From: Candidatus Tisiphia endosymbiont of Nemotelus nigrinus
GTDB taxonomy: Bacteria; Pseudomonadota; Alphaproteobacteria; Rickettsiales; Rickettsiaceae
Assembly: GCF_964026475.1 (NCBI RefSeq)
Contig: NZ_OZ032151.1
Coordinates: forward strand, 1,364,001-1,428,000
Direction: 5' to 3'
Length of the DNA: 64,000 bases
The notes below the pieces were generated by a model that worked only from the letters and a program-made list of their open reading frames with translations, made no database searches and had not been told where the DNA came from. Every line of letters starts with the position of its first letter. Positions within the stretch are counted from its first letter, which is position 1. This document shows, piece after piece, positions 47,588 through 57,230 of the stretch. Position numbers and translations under genes: made by a program.

Positions 47588-48502
47588 ATGTCAAGATATT
47601 TAGTCACTGGTGGGGCTGGTTTCATTGGCTCACACCTGGTTAACCTATTATTAAAAGAAGGACATCAAGTTGTCATATTAGATGATCTATCAACTGGTAA
47701 CTTAGATAATTCAGTTTATAAAAATGTTGAATTTATTCAAGGAAGTATTTTAGACCAAGATATTGTAAAAAAACTATTTAAAAATATTGATGGTTGCTTT
47801 CATCTTGCAGCAGTGGCAAATGTGCAGGAATCAATTAATAATTGGTATTACAGCCATCAAGTGAATTTAACGGGAACCATTAATATATTCCTTCAAGCAA
47901 GCAAACAAAATATCCCTGTGGTATATGCATCATCTGCTGCTGTTTATGGTTCGGTAAGTGATTTGCCTCTACAAGAAAATGGGAAAGTGAGTCCACTTTC
48001 TCCTTATGCAGTGGATAAATATGCCTGTGAGTTACACGCTAAGGCTTTTGGCGAGCTTAAATCTCTTAAAAGTTGTGGTTTACGCTTTTTTAATGTTTAT
48101 GGTAAAGGACAATCTAAAAATTCTGATTATTCTGGTGTCATATCAATATTTAGAGAACAAGTGAAAGATGGTAAAGAGTTGATGATTTTTGGTGATGGAA
48201 ATCAGAGTCGGGACTTTATACATATTTCAGATGTGACAAATATGTGCATTAGAGCTTTGTCTATTGCGGTATCATCGGCTCCAGTAATAAATGTTTGTAC
48301 GGGACGTGCCTATTCTATAAATGAACTTATTCAATTAATTAATAAAATTGCCATTGTTAAAGGAATAAAATATCTACCAAGTCAAGTTGGCAGTGTAAAT
48401 AGTTCTTTTGGCAGCCCAGAGTTGGCTCAGAAGGTTTTAAATTATAAAGCAACATATGAGTTAGAAACTGGGTTATTAGAGTTATTTAGCGTAAATTTAT
48501 GA
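47588..48502 (+). CDS. NAD-dependent sugar epimerase/dehydratase (UDP-glucose 4-epimerase-like)
   Basis: Short-chain dehydrogenase-type sugar nucleotide enzyme of 304 residues. NAD-binding GGAGFIGSH at 8-16, DDLSTGN, the active-site triad S (YASSAAVYG, about 118-126) and Y-x-x-x-K (YAVDKYACE, about 145-153). The C-terminal substrate part is GDGNQSRDFIHISDV, INVCTGRAYSINEL. Similar to UDP-glucose/UDP-GlcNAc 4-epimerases (WbpP/GalE group). Its stop overlaps the next glycosyltransferase start by 4 bp, so they probably make and use the same sugar. Confidence 0.88.
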   Translation: MSRYLVTGGAGFIGSHLVNLLLKEGHQVVILDDLSTGNLDNSVYKNVEFIQGSILDQDIVKKLFKNIDGCFHLAAVANVQESINNWYYSHQVNLTGTINIFLQASKQNIPVVYASSAAVYGSVSDLPLQENGKVSPLSPYAVDKYACELHAKAFGELKSLKSCGLRFFNVYGKGQSKNSDYSGVISIFREQVKDGKELMIFGDGNQSRDFIHISDVTNMCIRALSIAVSSAPVINVCTGRAYSINELIQLINKIAIVKGIKYLPSQVGSVNSSFGSPELAQKVLNYKATYELETGLLELFSVNL

Positions 48503-50790
48503 ATTCAAAAGAAACCCTGATTTTAGTAGCTGATGTTAGGGGATGGGCTTTTGATAGTGTTGCCCAATATGTTCAATCTTTGCTAAATGATCAATATGAT
48601 TGTCATATAATTTATAGTTGTGATTATAAAACATGTGAGGATTTTTTAGGTGACTTAAACCAGTATGATTTTGTTAAATTAATACATTTTTTTCATCGTG
48701 GGTATTTAACGCACTTACTGCAAATTATAGCAGATAATAGTATTAACACTAATAGCAATATTGAAAAATTATTAAATATCGCTATTACCATTAGCATACC
48801 TGATCATTTATTTATTGAAAACGCAGGGGACATATTAAAAAATCTCCTAACTTTCCGATTTATTGATAATTACTACACTAGCTCTAAAAGATTGTATGAT
48901 ATTTATGCAAATATCCAAGAATACCCAAAACCTTGGCAAGTAATTTATGATAATGTATTAATTCTAGATTCTAAAAATGAGCCTGACCCTGAACTTGATT
49001 TAACCTCTAGTCAGCTAGTTGTTACATGGATTGGTAATAGTGCTTGGGAAAGTTGGTGTAGCACTATTGACGATTACAAAGGTCTAAAAACAGTAATTAT
49101 ACCAGCCCTAGAGCAGCTTGATCACGAGAAAATTCACATAAAAAGATGTATAATAGATAAAAATAAGCGAATACATTCGAAACAAGAAGTTTGGGATACT
49201 CTAAAAGAAACAGACATTCTGCTAATAGCATCCGTGCAAGAAGGCACACCACTAACGCTCATTGAAGCTATGGCATTTGGGTGTGCAATTATCACTACTG
49301 ATGTAGGGATTGCTCAGGAGGTACTACCTGATATACAACATCAATTTATAATTAATAGAGATTATCCGTATTTTACGGATTCTATAAAAAAATTAAATGC
49401 TAACAGAAATTTACTAACCAAGATTAAACAACAAAATTTTCTTGCTTATAAAAAAATCTTTGCTAATAAAACTCATCTGCAAAATTTGTGGTATTCGTTT
49501 ATAGAAGTTTCAGTAAAAAATCATAGCAAAAAACAAAAGCTACAAATTCTAAGAGATATCAACCTTGTTAATAAGGGTGAAGCACCCTCTATAATTGATA
49601 AAATACGTTCTATTCGTTTTTTAAAAAAGATCGCACAACCTCTTCTAAGATATTATTGGGTTAGGATATGTGCTAGACGAATAATTGCAATGCTTTATTG
49701 GTGCTCTTCAGAAAATGACTATGATAATTTTAAAAATTTTATAATCAAATATCAAGGACAGCAAAAAGATATTGACGATATTTACGTAATTTATTCTGAT
49801 GCTTTTCCTGGTGTTGCTAACTCTACTAAAGAATTATTTAACCAAATAATTCCTTTTCCTATGAGGAAAGGAAATGTTTTGCTAAGCTATGTTAATGCAT
49901 ATTTACCTAACAAGATTATTACTAAAATAGCACAGTTAATTATAAAAACAGGTATTAAAAAATTAGTTATATCGGGTGGGCTTGATGTTCATGTTCAATT
50001 AGTAGAAAAGCTACATGAGCTTAAGGCTGATAATTGTTTAAATATTTACTTTCTATGGCATGGCTCTCCTGCCCAATGGGTAGATTCCCATCATTGCCAA
50101 GATTTCTATAAATGGTTGAATTTATATAAACAAAATAAAATTAAAGCTATTATCACCTTGAAGAAAGGTCTAGAACAATTTATGATAGCTAATGGTATCC
50201 AATCTTATCTATTACAAAACTTCATACCATCGTCGCCTGAAAGAAAGACGATAGTCCTAGAAAATGGTAAATTTACCATTGGTGTATGGAGTGCTTCTAG
50301 CATATGGATAAAGAATCTCTATCCCCAATTTGCAGCAATAAGTATGTTTAAAGACAATATCTCTTGTCATACTAATTGCCATTTTAATGACAATAAACAC
50401 ACTTCTTGGATGATGGAAGATGTAGAACTTAAAGTTTTTCCTGAACAATTACCACATCAAGAATTAATAAAACTTATTGCCAACACTAATTTGACTTTAT
50501 ACATTACTAATTCAGAATGTTCACCTATGATAGTTTTAGAGAGTCTGAGTTTAGGAGTACCTTGCTTAGTTGGGCCTACATCAGATATTTATGATGATCA
50601 ATTTTTGCGTGACATGTTGACTGTCAATCGCGTCGATTGTCCGTTAACCATATTTAAAGCAATAGAAAAAGTTCAACAAAATATTGATATAATATGTTCC
50701 AAACTACCGGAGTTCATTAAAAAATATAATAAAAATGCTCTTGCTTTAAAAAACTCTTTGCTAACAACCATGAATAATGATCCTAATTAG
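48499..50790 (+). CDS. Tandem two-domain glycosyltransferase
   Basis: A 763-residue cytosolic or membrane-associated protein with two glycosyltransferase-like halves. The first has a GT4 donor motif (ASVQEGTPLTLIEAMAFGCAIITTDVGIAQEVLP, near 243-275). After a linker (about 350-420), a second half from about residue 425 (DIYVIYSDAFPGVANSTKELFNQI) ends in an analogous motif (TNSECSPMIVLESLSLGVPCLVGPTSD, near 670-695). Two glycosyltransferase halves in one chain suggest sequential addition of two sugars. It overlaps the epimerase gene by 4 bp. The substrate is unknown. Confidence 0.8.
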   Translation: MNSKETLILVADVRGWAFDSVAQYVQSLLNDQYDCHIIYSCDYKTCEDFLGDLNQYDFVKLIHFFHRGYLTHLLQIIADNSINTNSNIEKLLNIAITISIPDHLFIENAGDILKNLLTFRFIDNYYTSSKRLYDIYANIQEYPKPWQVIYDNVLILDSKNEPDPELDLTSSQLVVTWIGNSAWESWCSTIDDYKGLKTVIIPALEQLDHEKIHIKRCIIDKNKRIHSKQEVWDTLKETDILLIASVQEGTPLTLIEAMAFGCAIITTDVGIAQEVLPDIQHQFIINRDYPYFTDSIKKLNANRNLLTKIKQQNFLAYKKIFANKTHLQNLWYSFIEVSVKNHSKKQKLQILRDINLVNKGEAPSIIDKIRSIRFLKKIAQPLLRYYWVRICARRIIAMLYWCSSENDYDNFKNFIIKYQGQQKDIDDIYVIYSDAFPGVANSTKELFNQIIPFPMRKGNVLLSYVNAYLPNKIITKIAQLIIKTGIKKLVISGGLDVHVQLVEKLHELKADNCLNIYFLWHGSPAQWVDSHHCQDFYKWLNLYKQNKIKAIITLKKGLEQFMIANGIQSYLLQNFIPSSPERKTIVLENGKFTIGVWSASSIWIKNLYPQFAAISMFKDNISCHTNCHFNDNKHTSWMMEDVELKVFPEQLPHQELIKLIANTNLTLYITNSECSPMIVLESLSLGVPCLVGPTSDIYDDQFLRDMLTVNRVDCPLTIFKAIEKVQQNIDIICSKLPEFIKKYNKNALALKNSLLTTMNNDPN

Positions 50791-50974
50791 ATAGGGGGAA
50801 TGACTAATATTACGCCTTTATTGTGAGGAAGTAGCTTTGCCACAGCTGTTGAAAGTTTAAAGAGGAAGGGATTTTAGAGGTCATAGTGGCAGTTTAAAAG
50901 TTGGGGGCAAATAACTGGTGTCATTGCAAAAAGGCGTAAGTAGCTCCTCGCAATGATGGCATGGACTCCGTCCT

Positions 50975-51156
50975 ACAACTGTCGAAAGTTAGAAGAGGAA
51001 GCTGTTTTTAGGCAAGGAAATGTCATTGCGAGGAGTGCGTAAGCACGACGAAGCAATCCAAATTTAATCATTTTATGGATTGCTTCGTCGACCTTCGGTC
51101 TTCTCGCAATGACGTCACCCTATTTAAAACCCCCTCTTCTAACTTTCGACAGTTGT
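50975..51156. repeat. SHELL-3 element with CORE hairpin
   Basis: Ends ACAACTGTCGAAAGTTAGAA and, inverted, ACAACTGTCGAAAGTTAGAA: a perfect 20-bp match, extending through GAGG. CORE: GTCATTGCGAGGAGTGCGTA near 51024 and CTTCTCGCAATGACG near 51101. Flanks CTCCGTC and CTCCATC near the borders may be a worn target duplication. 50800-50970 has fragments of the same kind (GTCATTGCAAAAAGGCG). No gene is seen. Confidence 0.8.
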
Positions 51157-51254
51157 GAACTCCATCCAAACCCATATATGGACTTCGTCCATATATGACG
51201 CTAATTTGATATGGCTAAATATTAAATCGGGATAAAGTCATACTGAATTCTGGG

Positions 51255-51350
51255 GTCATCCTGAATTTATTTCAGGATCTTTTTTGTGTATAGTATATAT
51301 CCTGAAACAAGTTCAGGATGACTTGAATATGAAACTAACTTCAGGATGAC
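51255..51350. repeat. GTCATCCTGAA palindrome cluster
   Basis: GTCATCCTGAATTTATTTCA and AACAAGTTCAGGATGAC are inverted; a third arm AACTTCAGGATGAC follows. It is the widespread CCTGAAxxAAxTTCAGG repeat type, also seen at the 5' end of the permease frame (near 5800-5820). It lies 33 bp ahead of glyQ. Confidence 0.75.
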
Positions 51351-51382
51351 TATTTTTTTAAAGAGCAAACAAATTTACCAAT

Positions 51383-52264
51383 ATGAAAAAATTATCATTT
51401 CAACAAATTATCTTGACCTTGCAAAATTACTGGCAAGATTATGGCTGTGCAATTTTACAGCCATATGACGCGCATGTTGGAGCTGGTACTTTTCATCCTG
51501 CTACTGTACTACGAACTCTTGGTAAGAAACCTTGGTTTGTAGCTTACGTTCAACCTTCTCGGCGTCCTCATGATAGTAGATACGCTTTGCATCCTAATAG
51601 AATGCAGCATTATTATCAATTTCAGGTTATACTAAAACCCTCTCCTGATGATATACAAGAGCTATATTTAAAGAGTCTTGAATGTCTTGGTATAGATTTG
51701 CAAAAACATGATATTAGGTTTGTTAAAGATGATTGGGAGTCTCCTAGTCTCGGTGCTGCTGGGCTTGGCTGGGAAATATGGTGTAACGGTATGGAAGTAT
51801 CACAATTTACTTATATGCAACAAATAGGTGGTATTGATTGTCGTCCAGTGGCTGGTGAGATTACCTATGGTTTAGAACGTCTGGCACTTTATATACAAGG
51901 AATCAATGAGGTAAGAAATCTTGACTGGAATGGTCAGGTTGGAGAAAAGGCTTTAACCTATGGTGAAGTAGATTTTGCCGCTGAAAAACAATTTTCAAAA
52001 TTTAATTTAGAATTAGCTGACGTAGCCATATTATCTCAGCATTTTATTGATAGTGAGAAACAATGTAATGAATTAATCGCTGCAGATTTACCTTTGCCAG
52101 CTTATGATTATTGTATTCAAGCTAGTCATCTTTTTAATCTGTTAAATGCCCGGGGGGTAATTAGTGTAACAGAGAGAGCATCTTACATACTCAGGATACG
52201 TAATTTGGCAAAAATGTGCTGTAATAAATGGTTAGAACTAGAAGATAAAGAAGAGTTAATATGA
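51383..52264 (+). CDS. glyQ: Glycyl-tRNA synthetase alpha subunit
   Basis: Catalytic subunit of the heterotetrameric glycyl-tRNA synthetase. Typical opening [71 protein letters not shown], and [25 protein letters not shown] (class II motifs). 293 residues is normal. Overlaps glyS by 4 bp (ATGA). Confidence 0.97.
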   Translation: MKKLSFQQIILTLQNYWQDYGCAILQPYDAHVGAGTFHPATVLRTLGKKPWFVAYVQPSRRPHDSRYALHPNRMQHYYQFQVILKPSPDDIQELYLKSLECLGIDLQKHDIRFVKDDWESPSLGAAGLGWEIWCNGMEVSQFTYMQQIGGIDCRPVAGEITYGLERLALYIQGINEVRNLDWNGQVGEKALTYGEVDFAAEKQFSKFNLELADVAILSQHFIDSEKQCNELIAADLPLPAYDYCIQASHLFNLLNARGVISVTERASYILRIRNLAKMCCNKWLELEDKEELI

Positions 52265-54300
52265 GTGAGTTATTATTAGAACTTTTTAGCGAAGAGATAC
52301 CAGCTTTGATGCAGAAAAATGCAGCGGAAAGCTATAAAACCATATTTACGACAATCTTGCAGGAAAGCGAGCTAGTTGCTGATGTTCAGCTATATGTTGG
52401 ATCTAGGAGAATTGCTGTACATATTACAAATTTACCAAAATCTATACCACCAAAAGAAATTACCATAAGAGGACCGAAAGTTTCGGCAACGCAGCAGGCT
52501 GTAGAAGGGTTTTGTCGATCAAATAATATTGAGCAAAATAAATTATCTACGCTATTAGTGCAAGGGCAATTATATTATATAATAGCAAAGAGTAGCATAG
52601 AAACCGATATACGAGTATTATTGCAAGAGATAATTCCTAAAGCAATTAGTAAGTATATTTGGTCAAAATCTATGTATTGGGGGAATTATGATATAAGTTG
52701 GATTAGACCGCTTAGGAATATTTTATGTATATTTGATGGAGAAATACTAGCCATTAAATATGGACATTTGACGGCAAATAATATTACCTTTGGGCACAGA
52801 TTTCTTAGTCCTGAACCGATTACTATAGACAGTTTTTCTGAATACCAGAATAAGCTGCGGGAGAGTAATGTCATTATTGACCAAGAAGAACGTAAGGAGA
52901 TAATAAAAAGTCAGCTATCAAAAATAGCCAATTCACTTAATTTAGTTATCAAAGATGATGAGAAATTATTAGAAGAAGTAACAGGATTAGTAGAATTGCC
53001 AGTTGTTATGGCGGGTAAAATACCTGAGATATTTTTGCAGTTACCTAGTGAAGTACTAGTTAGCTCAATGCGTAGCCACCAGAAATATTTTAGCACTTTT
53101 GACCAAGCTGGTAATTTTGCTCCTTATTTTCTTTTTGTTAGTAATATGCGACATGATCAAAATGTTATAATAAGTGGTAACGAAAAAGTACTAGCTGCTA
53201 GACTATCTGATGCGTTATATTTTTATCAGCAGGATTTATCTAATAGTTTAGAATCAAAATTGCCAAAGCTTGAGCAGATAACTTTCCATGCAAAGCTTGG
53301 CAGTATCAAACAAAAAACAGAGAGAATTGATGATATTTGTAATTATCTAATGCTAGGAAATCAGGATTTGCAAGTAGCAGCTAAACTTTGTAAAAGTGAC
53401 CTAACAACTGAAATGGTGGGAGAATTCCCTGAACTGCAAGGTATTATGGGATATTATTACGCCAAAGCCGAAGGGTTAAATGATCAGATTGCCTTGGCAA
53501 TAAGAGATCATTATAAACCACAAGGACCATCAGATAATTTGCCAATGGGAAATAGTGCAATATTGGCGATTGCTGATAAACTGGATAGTTTAGTAGGTTT
53601 GATATTAATAGGAGAAGAGCCAAATGGTTCAAGAGACCCTTACTCGCTTAGACGGCAAGCATTAGGTATTATTAGGATAATTTTAACTAATAAATTAAAT
53701 ATTGATATTAAGGAACTAGTTGCGTATGTAGTTCACTTATATCAAACTATGTTTGAAGACGTAAAGGGAGGAGGGGATGATAGTGGGCTAAATAAAACTA
53801 GTCAGATAATTCTAGAGTTCTTAGAAGAACGAGCCAAATATTATTTTAAAAATCACTATGACATATCGTTAATTAATGCGGTGCTTGATTTTGATATTGA
53901 AAGAGATTTAGTGATTAGCGAAATAAAGCTCGGTGCTTTACAAAAGTTTCTCGCTGGAGTGGATGGTGAGAATTTATTAACTATTTACAAAAGAGCAAAT
54001 AATATACTAGAAGGTAGTAATATAGAAGGAGAAGTTGATCAAAAGGCTTTTATTTCACAATATGAGCAACAATTATTTTTATCATTAGAAAACGTTTCTA
54101 AACAAATAGATCACTATATTGCAGAAAAAGATTTTACTAAAACTCTTAGCCTGTTACTAGAAATATTAAAACCTGTCAATGAGTTTTTTGATAATGTTAT
54201 GGTCAAAGATCAAGATCGTAACATTGCCAATAATCGTTTATTGTTGCTCAGAATGGTTACCCAATTATTTGATAAATTAGCAAAATTTAGTGCTTTATGA
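52261..54300 (+). CDS. glyS: Glycyl-tRNA synthetase beta subunit
   Basis: Binds tRNA-Gly and supports the alpha subunit. Recognised by [12 protein letters not shown] at the start, the [13 protein letters not shown] motif (about residues 271-283), [44 protein letters not shown] (HD-domain region) and the C-terminal anticodon-binding DALR-like part. Length 679. Overlaps glyQ and tsaC by 4 bp each. Confidence 0.96.
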   Translation: MSELLLELFSEEIPALMQKNAAESYKTIFTTILQESELVADVQLYVGSRRIAVHITNLPKSIPPKEITIRGPKVSATQQAVEGFCRSNNIEQNKLSTLLVQGQLYYIIAKSSIETDIRVLLQEIIPKAISKYIWSKSMYWGNYDISWIRPLRNILCIFDGEILAIKYGHLTANNITFGHRFLSPEPITIDSFSEYQNKLRESNVIIDQEERKEIIKSQLSKIANSLNLVIKDDEKLLEEVTGLVELPVVMAGKIPEIFLQLPSEVLVSSMRSHQKYFSTFDQAGNFAPYFLFVSNMRHDQNVIISGNEKVLAARLSDALYFYQQDLSNSLESKLPKLEQITFHAKLGSIKQKTERIDDICNYLMLGNQDLQVAAKLCKSDLTTEMVGEFPELQGIMGYYYAKAEGLNDQIALAIRDHYKPQGPSDNLPMGNSAILAIADKLDSLVGLILIGEEPNGSRDPYSLRRQALGIIRIILTNKLNIDIKELVAYVVHLYQTMFEDVKGGGDDSGLNKTSQIILEFLEERAKYYFKNHYDISLINAVLDFDIERDLVISEIKLGALQKFLAGVDGENLLTIYKRANNILEGSNIEGEVDQKAFISQYEQQLFLSLENVSKQIDHYIAEKDFTKTLSLLLEILKPVNEFFDNVMVKDQDRNIANNRLLLLRMVTQLFDKLAKFSAL

Positions 54301-55247
54301 CTGATACATTAAAGCAGGCTGCCAAATTTATAAAATCTGGCAATGTAGTAGCATTCCCCACAGAAACAGTATATGGACTTGGGGCAGATGCTAGTAATGA
54401 GCAAGCTTGTCAGAAGATTTTTAAGATAAAAAAGCGTCCAAGCATAAATCCTCTAATTGTTCATGTAGCAACTATGAGCCAAGCTAAAACTATAGGGGAA
54501 TTTAATGCAGATGCCATTAAGTTAAGTGAGGTGTTTTGGCCAGGGCCTTTATCGATTGTTGTACCATTAAAAAGTGGGGCAAATATAGCGGAATCAGTAT
54601 TAGCTGGGATGACAACGGTTGCCCTTCGTATACCATCACATAATATTGCTTTGGAGCTAATAAGAAAGTCAGCTACTCCGATAGCAGCCCCTAGTGCTAA
54701 CCCATCAGGTTATATTAGTAGCACGACTTTACAGCATGTACAGGAACATTTTGCAAATGACCAAGATATTTTTATTTTAGAGGATAATTTAAATGATTGT
54801 AAGTGTCAATATGGTATAGAATCAACCATAGTAGATAGTACTACTAATAACTTAACTATTTTGCGAGATGGTTTTATTACGCTGGAAGCGTTAGAGAAGG
54901 CCATTGGTAAGAAACTAGATAAAACATCCAGCTTGATGCAAATTAAAGCTCCGGGGATGATGAATAAACATTACTCGCCAAGAGTTAAAGTAAGATTGAA
55001 TGCAGAGAGTTTAGAAGCTAATGAGGTAGGGCTTAATTTTGCCGATAGTAAGCTAGAGGGTAATTTTTCGCTTAATTTAAGTTTAACTGGTGATTTAATT
55101 GAAACAGCTAGTAACTTATTTGCCAGTCTTAGAATATTGGATAATTACGCAGAATTAAATGGATTAGCAATTGCCGTTGCCTCTATCCCAGAGGTTGGTA
55201 TTGGCGTTGCAATCAATGATCGACTTAAAAGAGCGGCGGTAAAATGA
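54297..55247 (+). CDS. tsaC: L-threonylcarbamoyladenylate synthase (Sua5 form)
   Basis: Makes threonylcarbamoyl-AMP for the t6A37 tRNA modification. The YrdC domain (1-195) has FPTETVYGLGADA, KKRPSINPLIVHV and ALRIPSH...APSANPSG; the C-terminal Sua5 domain (about 210-316, from KAPGMMNKHYSPRVKV) makes this the long form. Overlaps glyS and ftsY by 4 bp. Confidence 0.94.
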   Translation: MTDTLKQAAKFIKSGNVVAFPTETVYGLGADASNEQACQKIFKIKKRPSINPLIVHVATMSQAKTIGEFNADAIKLSEVFWPGPLSIVVPLKSGANIAESVLAGMTTVALRIPSHNIALELIRKSATPIAAPSANPSGYISSTTLQHVQEHFANDQDIFILEDNLNDCKCQYGIESTIVDSTTNNLTILRDGFITLEALEKAIGKKLDKTSSLMQIKAPGMMNKHYSPRVKVRLNAESLEANEVGLNFADSKLEGNFSLNLSLTGDLIETASNLFASLRILDNYAELNGLAIAVASIPEVGIGVAINDRLKRAAVK

Positions 55248-56155
55248 CATCTATATTTACTAAATTAAAGCAGGTATTAGTTAATAGTTCAAATAAAATA
55301 TCTTCGGGCATTGACCAGATATTTTATAAAAGAAAACTAGATGAGCAAACTTTAAATGAATTAGAGGAGTTGTTAATATCTGCAGATATCACAGCCTCTG
55401 TGGCAATAGAGCTGGTTGATAAACTAAGAGCTATCAAATTTGATAAAGAAGTAAGTGGTTTGGCAATCAAAGAACAGCTAGCTGACATTATCGGGCAATT
55501 ATTGGTAAAAACTAGCAAGCCTTTTGAATTGTATGATAAAAAGCTTAATGTTATCCTAGTTTGCGGTGTTAATGGGTCAGGGAAAACTACGACAATAGGC
55601 AAGCTAGCCAGCATTTATCGTAGACAGGGGAAAAAAGTAGCAATTGCTGCTTGTGATACATTTAGGGCTGCTGCTGTTAGTCAATTATCTAGTTGGGCTG
55701 ATAAAAGTGGTTCAATGTTTATTGCTGGTGAAGAATCAGCTGAGCCTGCTAGTGTTGCTTATCTTGCTATGCAGTCTTCAATAAAAAATGATGTTGATAT
55801 ATTATTTATTGATACAGCTGGAAGGTTGCATAACAAGAAGAATTTGATGGAAGAACTTGCCAAAATTGTTAGGGTTATTAAGAAGATTGATGATACAGCT
55901 CCTCACCATAGTATATTAGTAATTGATGCGACCACAGGACAGAATGTATATAACCAAGTTGAACAATTTGCCGCTATTGCTAACATAACAAGTCTGATAG
56001 TCACTAAATTAGACGGTACGGCAAAAGCTGGTGTAGTGGTAGGAGTCGTACAAAAATTCGCCTTACCAGTATGTTTTTTAGGGGTAGGGGAAAAGGTAGA
56101 CGATCTAAAACCGTTTGATCCAGCTGCGTTTGCCAGTAGTTTAGTAGGGAATTAA
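55244..56155 (+). CDS. ftsY: Signal recognition particle receptor FtsY
   Basis: SRP receptor GTPase delivering ribosome-nascent chain complexes to SecYEG. NG domain only: N helix bundle (about 1-80), then G1 GVNGSGKTTTIGKLA (about 107-121), DTFRAAAVSQL, DTAGRLHNK, TKLDGTAKAG and GVGEKVDDLKPFD. The acidic A domain of E. coli FtsY is absent, as usual in this group. Last of four overlapping genes. Confidence 0.97.
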   Translation: MTSIFTKLKQVLVNSSNKISSGIDQIFYKRKLDEQTLNELEELLISADITASVAIELVDKLRAIKFDKEVSGLAIKEQLADIIGQLLVKTSKPFELYDKKLNVILVCGVNGSGKTTTIGKLASIYRRQGKKVAIAACDTFRAAAVSQLSSWADKSGSMFIAGEESAEPASVAYLAMQSSIKNDVDILFIDTAGRLHNKKNLMEELAKIVRVIKKIDDTAPHHSILVIDATTGQNVYNQVEQFAAIANITSLIVTKLDGTAKAGVVVGVVQKFALPVCFLGVGEKVDDLKPFDPAAFASSLVGN

Positions 56156-56219
56156 TTATTAAATATAGATGATAAAATAATTGTTGAAAAGCATTAAGTG
56201 ATACTTTATATTTTACTAT

Positions 56220-57212
56220 ATGAAATATGACCTACTAGACAACAAAAAAAAGCAACTGGATAGAATCAGACCATTAACTCTAGAGTTGGTTAGAAACTTA
56301 GAGCAGTGGTTTAAGGTAGAGTTGACTTATACCAGTAATGCTATTGAGGGTAATACTCTCTCGCGTTTGGAAACTGCTGTGGTAATTGAAAAAGGATTAA
56401 CAGTTGGTGGAAAATCGTTAGTAGAACATCTTGAGGCAAGAAATCATGCACAAGCTTTGGACTTAATCCATGAAATACAGCAAAAGAAAATTTGTGAAAT
56501 TACTGAAAACGATATTTTATCAATTCATGCTCTCATCCTAAAGGGTATCGATGATTATAATGCTGGATATTATAGGCAAGTAGCAGTACGTATTTCAGGT
56601 TCAAGGGTAATAATGCCAAATCCAGTAAAAGTACCAAACTTGATGGTAGATTTCATTGCATGGCTAAACTCATCTAAAGATATGCATCCTGTAGCACTTG
56701 CAGGAGAAGCACATTATCGACTAGTAACTATCCATCCTTTCTCAGACGGGAATGGTCGAACTGCACGATTATTGATGAATTTAATTCTAATAATGGCAGG
56801 CTATCCACCGGCTATTATTAGACTACAAGAGAGGTTACCTTATGTAACATCTCTAGAAACTGCACAACTTGGTGGTTCAAAAGAAGCCTATGAAAAGATT
56901 ATATTTAATGCAGTCAATCGTTCTCTTGATATTTATCTTAAAGCAGCAAACTCTGTAAACTCTTCAGATGTAGTATTATCAGAGAAATTATTAAGAATTG
57001 GTAAGCTTGCAAAAGCTGTCAGTGAAACTGTGTCAACAATTCGTTTTTGGACTAAGGAAGGCTTGCTTGAAATTGCTGATGTTACTAAATCACGCTATCA
57101 GCTTTACTCGCCTGAAATGATTGAACAATGTATAGAAATTCAACGATTAAAGAAACAAAAGCTAACACTGAATGAAATCAAGAATATGCTTGTGAATAAT
57201 GACATAAAATAA
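56220..57212 (+). CDS. Fic-family protein (class II, self-inhibited) with C-terminal MerR-like domain
   Basis: Fic enzymes transfer AMP (or another nucleotide moiety) to target hydroxyls. An N-terminal inhibitory helix SNAIEGN fits (S/T)xxxE(G/N) with S39 and E43. The Fic core carries HPFSDGNGRTAR (catalytic H172) and the flap region before it (SGSRVIMPNP). From about residue 258 the tail reads RIGKLAKAVSETVSTIRFWTKEGLL, then YSPEMIEQCIEIQRLKKQKLTLNEIKNML: a MerR-type winged helix, which most Fic proteins lack. Autoregulation of its own gene is thus possible. It stands 64 bp after ftsY and 18 bp before the CCA gene. Confidence 0.88.
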   Translation: MKYDLLDNKKKQLDRIRPLTLELVRNLEQWFKVELTYTSNAIEGNTLSRLETAVVIEKGLTVGGKSLVEHLEARNHAQALDLIHEIQQKKICEITENDILSIHALILKGIDDYNAGYYRQVAVRISGSRVIMPNPVKVPNLMVDFIAWLNSSKDMHPVALAGEAHYRLVTIHPFSDGNGRTARLLMNLILIMAGYPPAIIRLQERLPYVTSLETAQLGGSKEAYEKIIFNAVNRSLDIYLKAANSVNSSDVVLSEKLLRIGKLAKAVSETVSTIRFWTKEGLLEIADVTKSRYQLYSPEMIEQCIEIQRLKKQKLTLNEIKNMLVNNDIK

Positions 57213-57230
57213 AAATAAGGTATTTTTATA

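Noticed and set aside
46216..50790. Genomic island of recent foreign origin for the surface-sugar genes
   Set aside because: Base composition and codon use look like the neighbours, and there is no integrase, tRNA border or direct-repeat boundary; a SHELL-1 copy even sits inside one gene.
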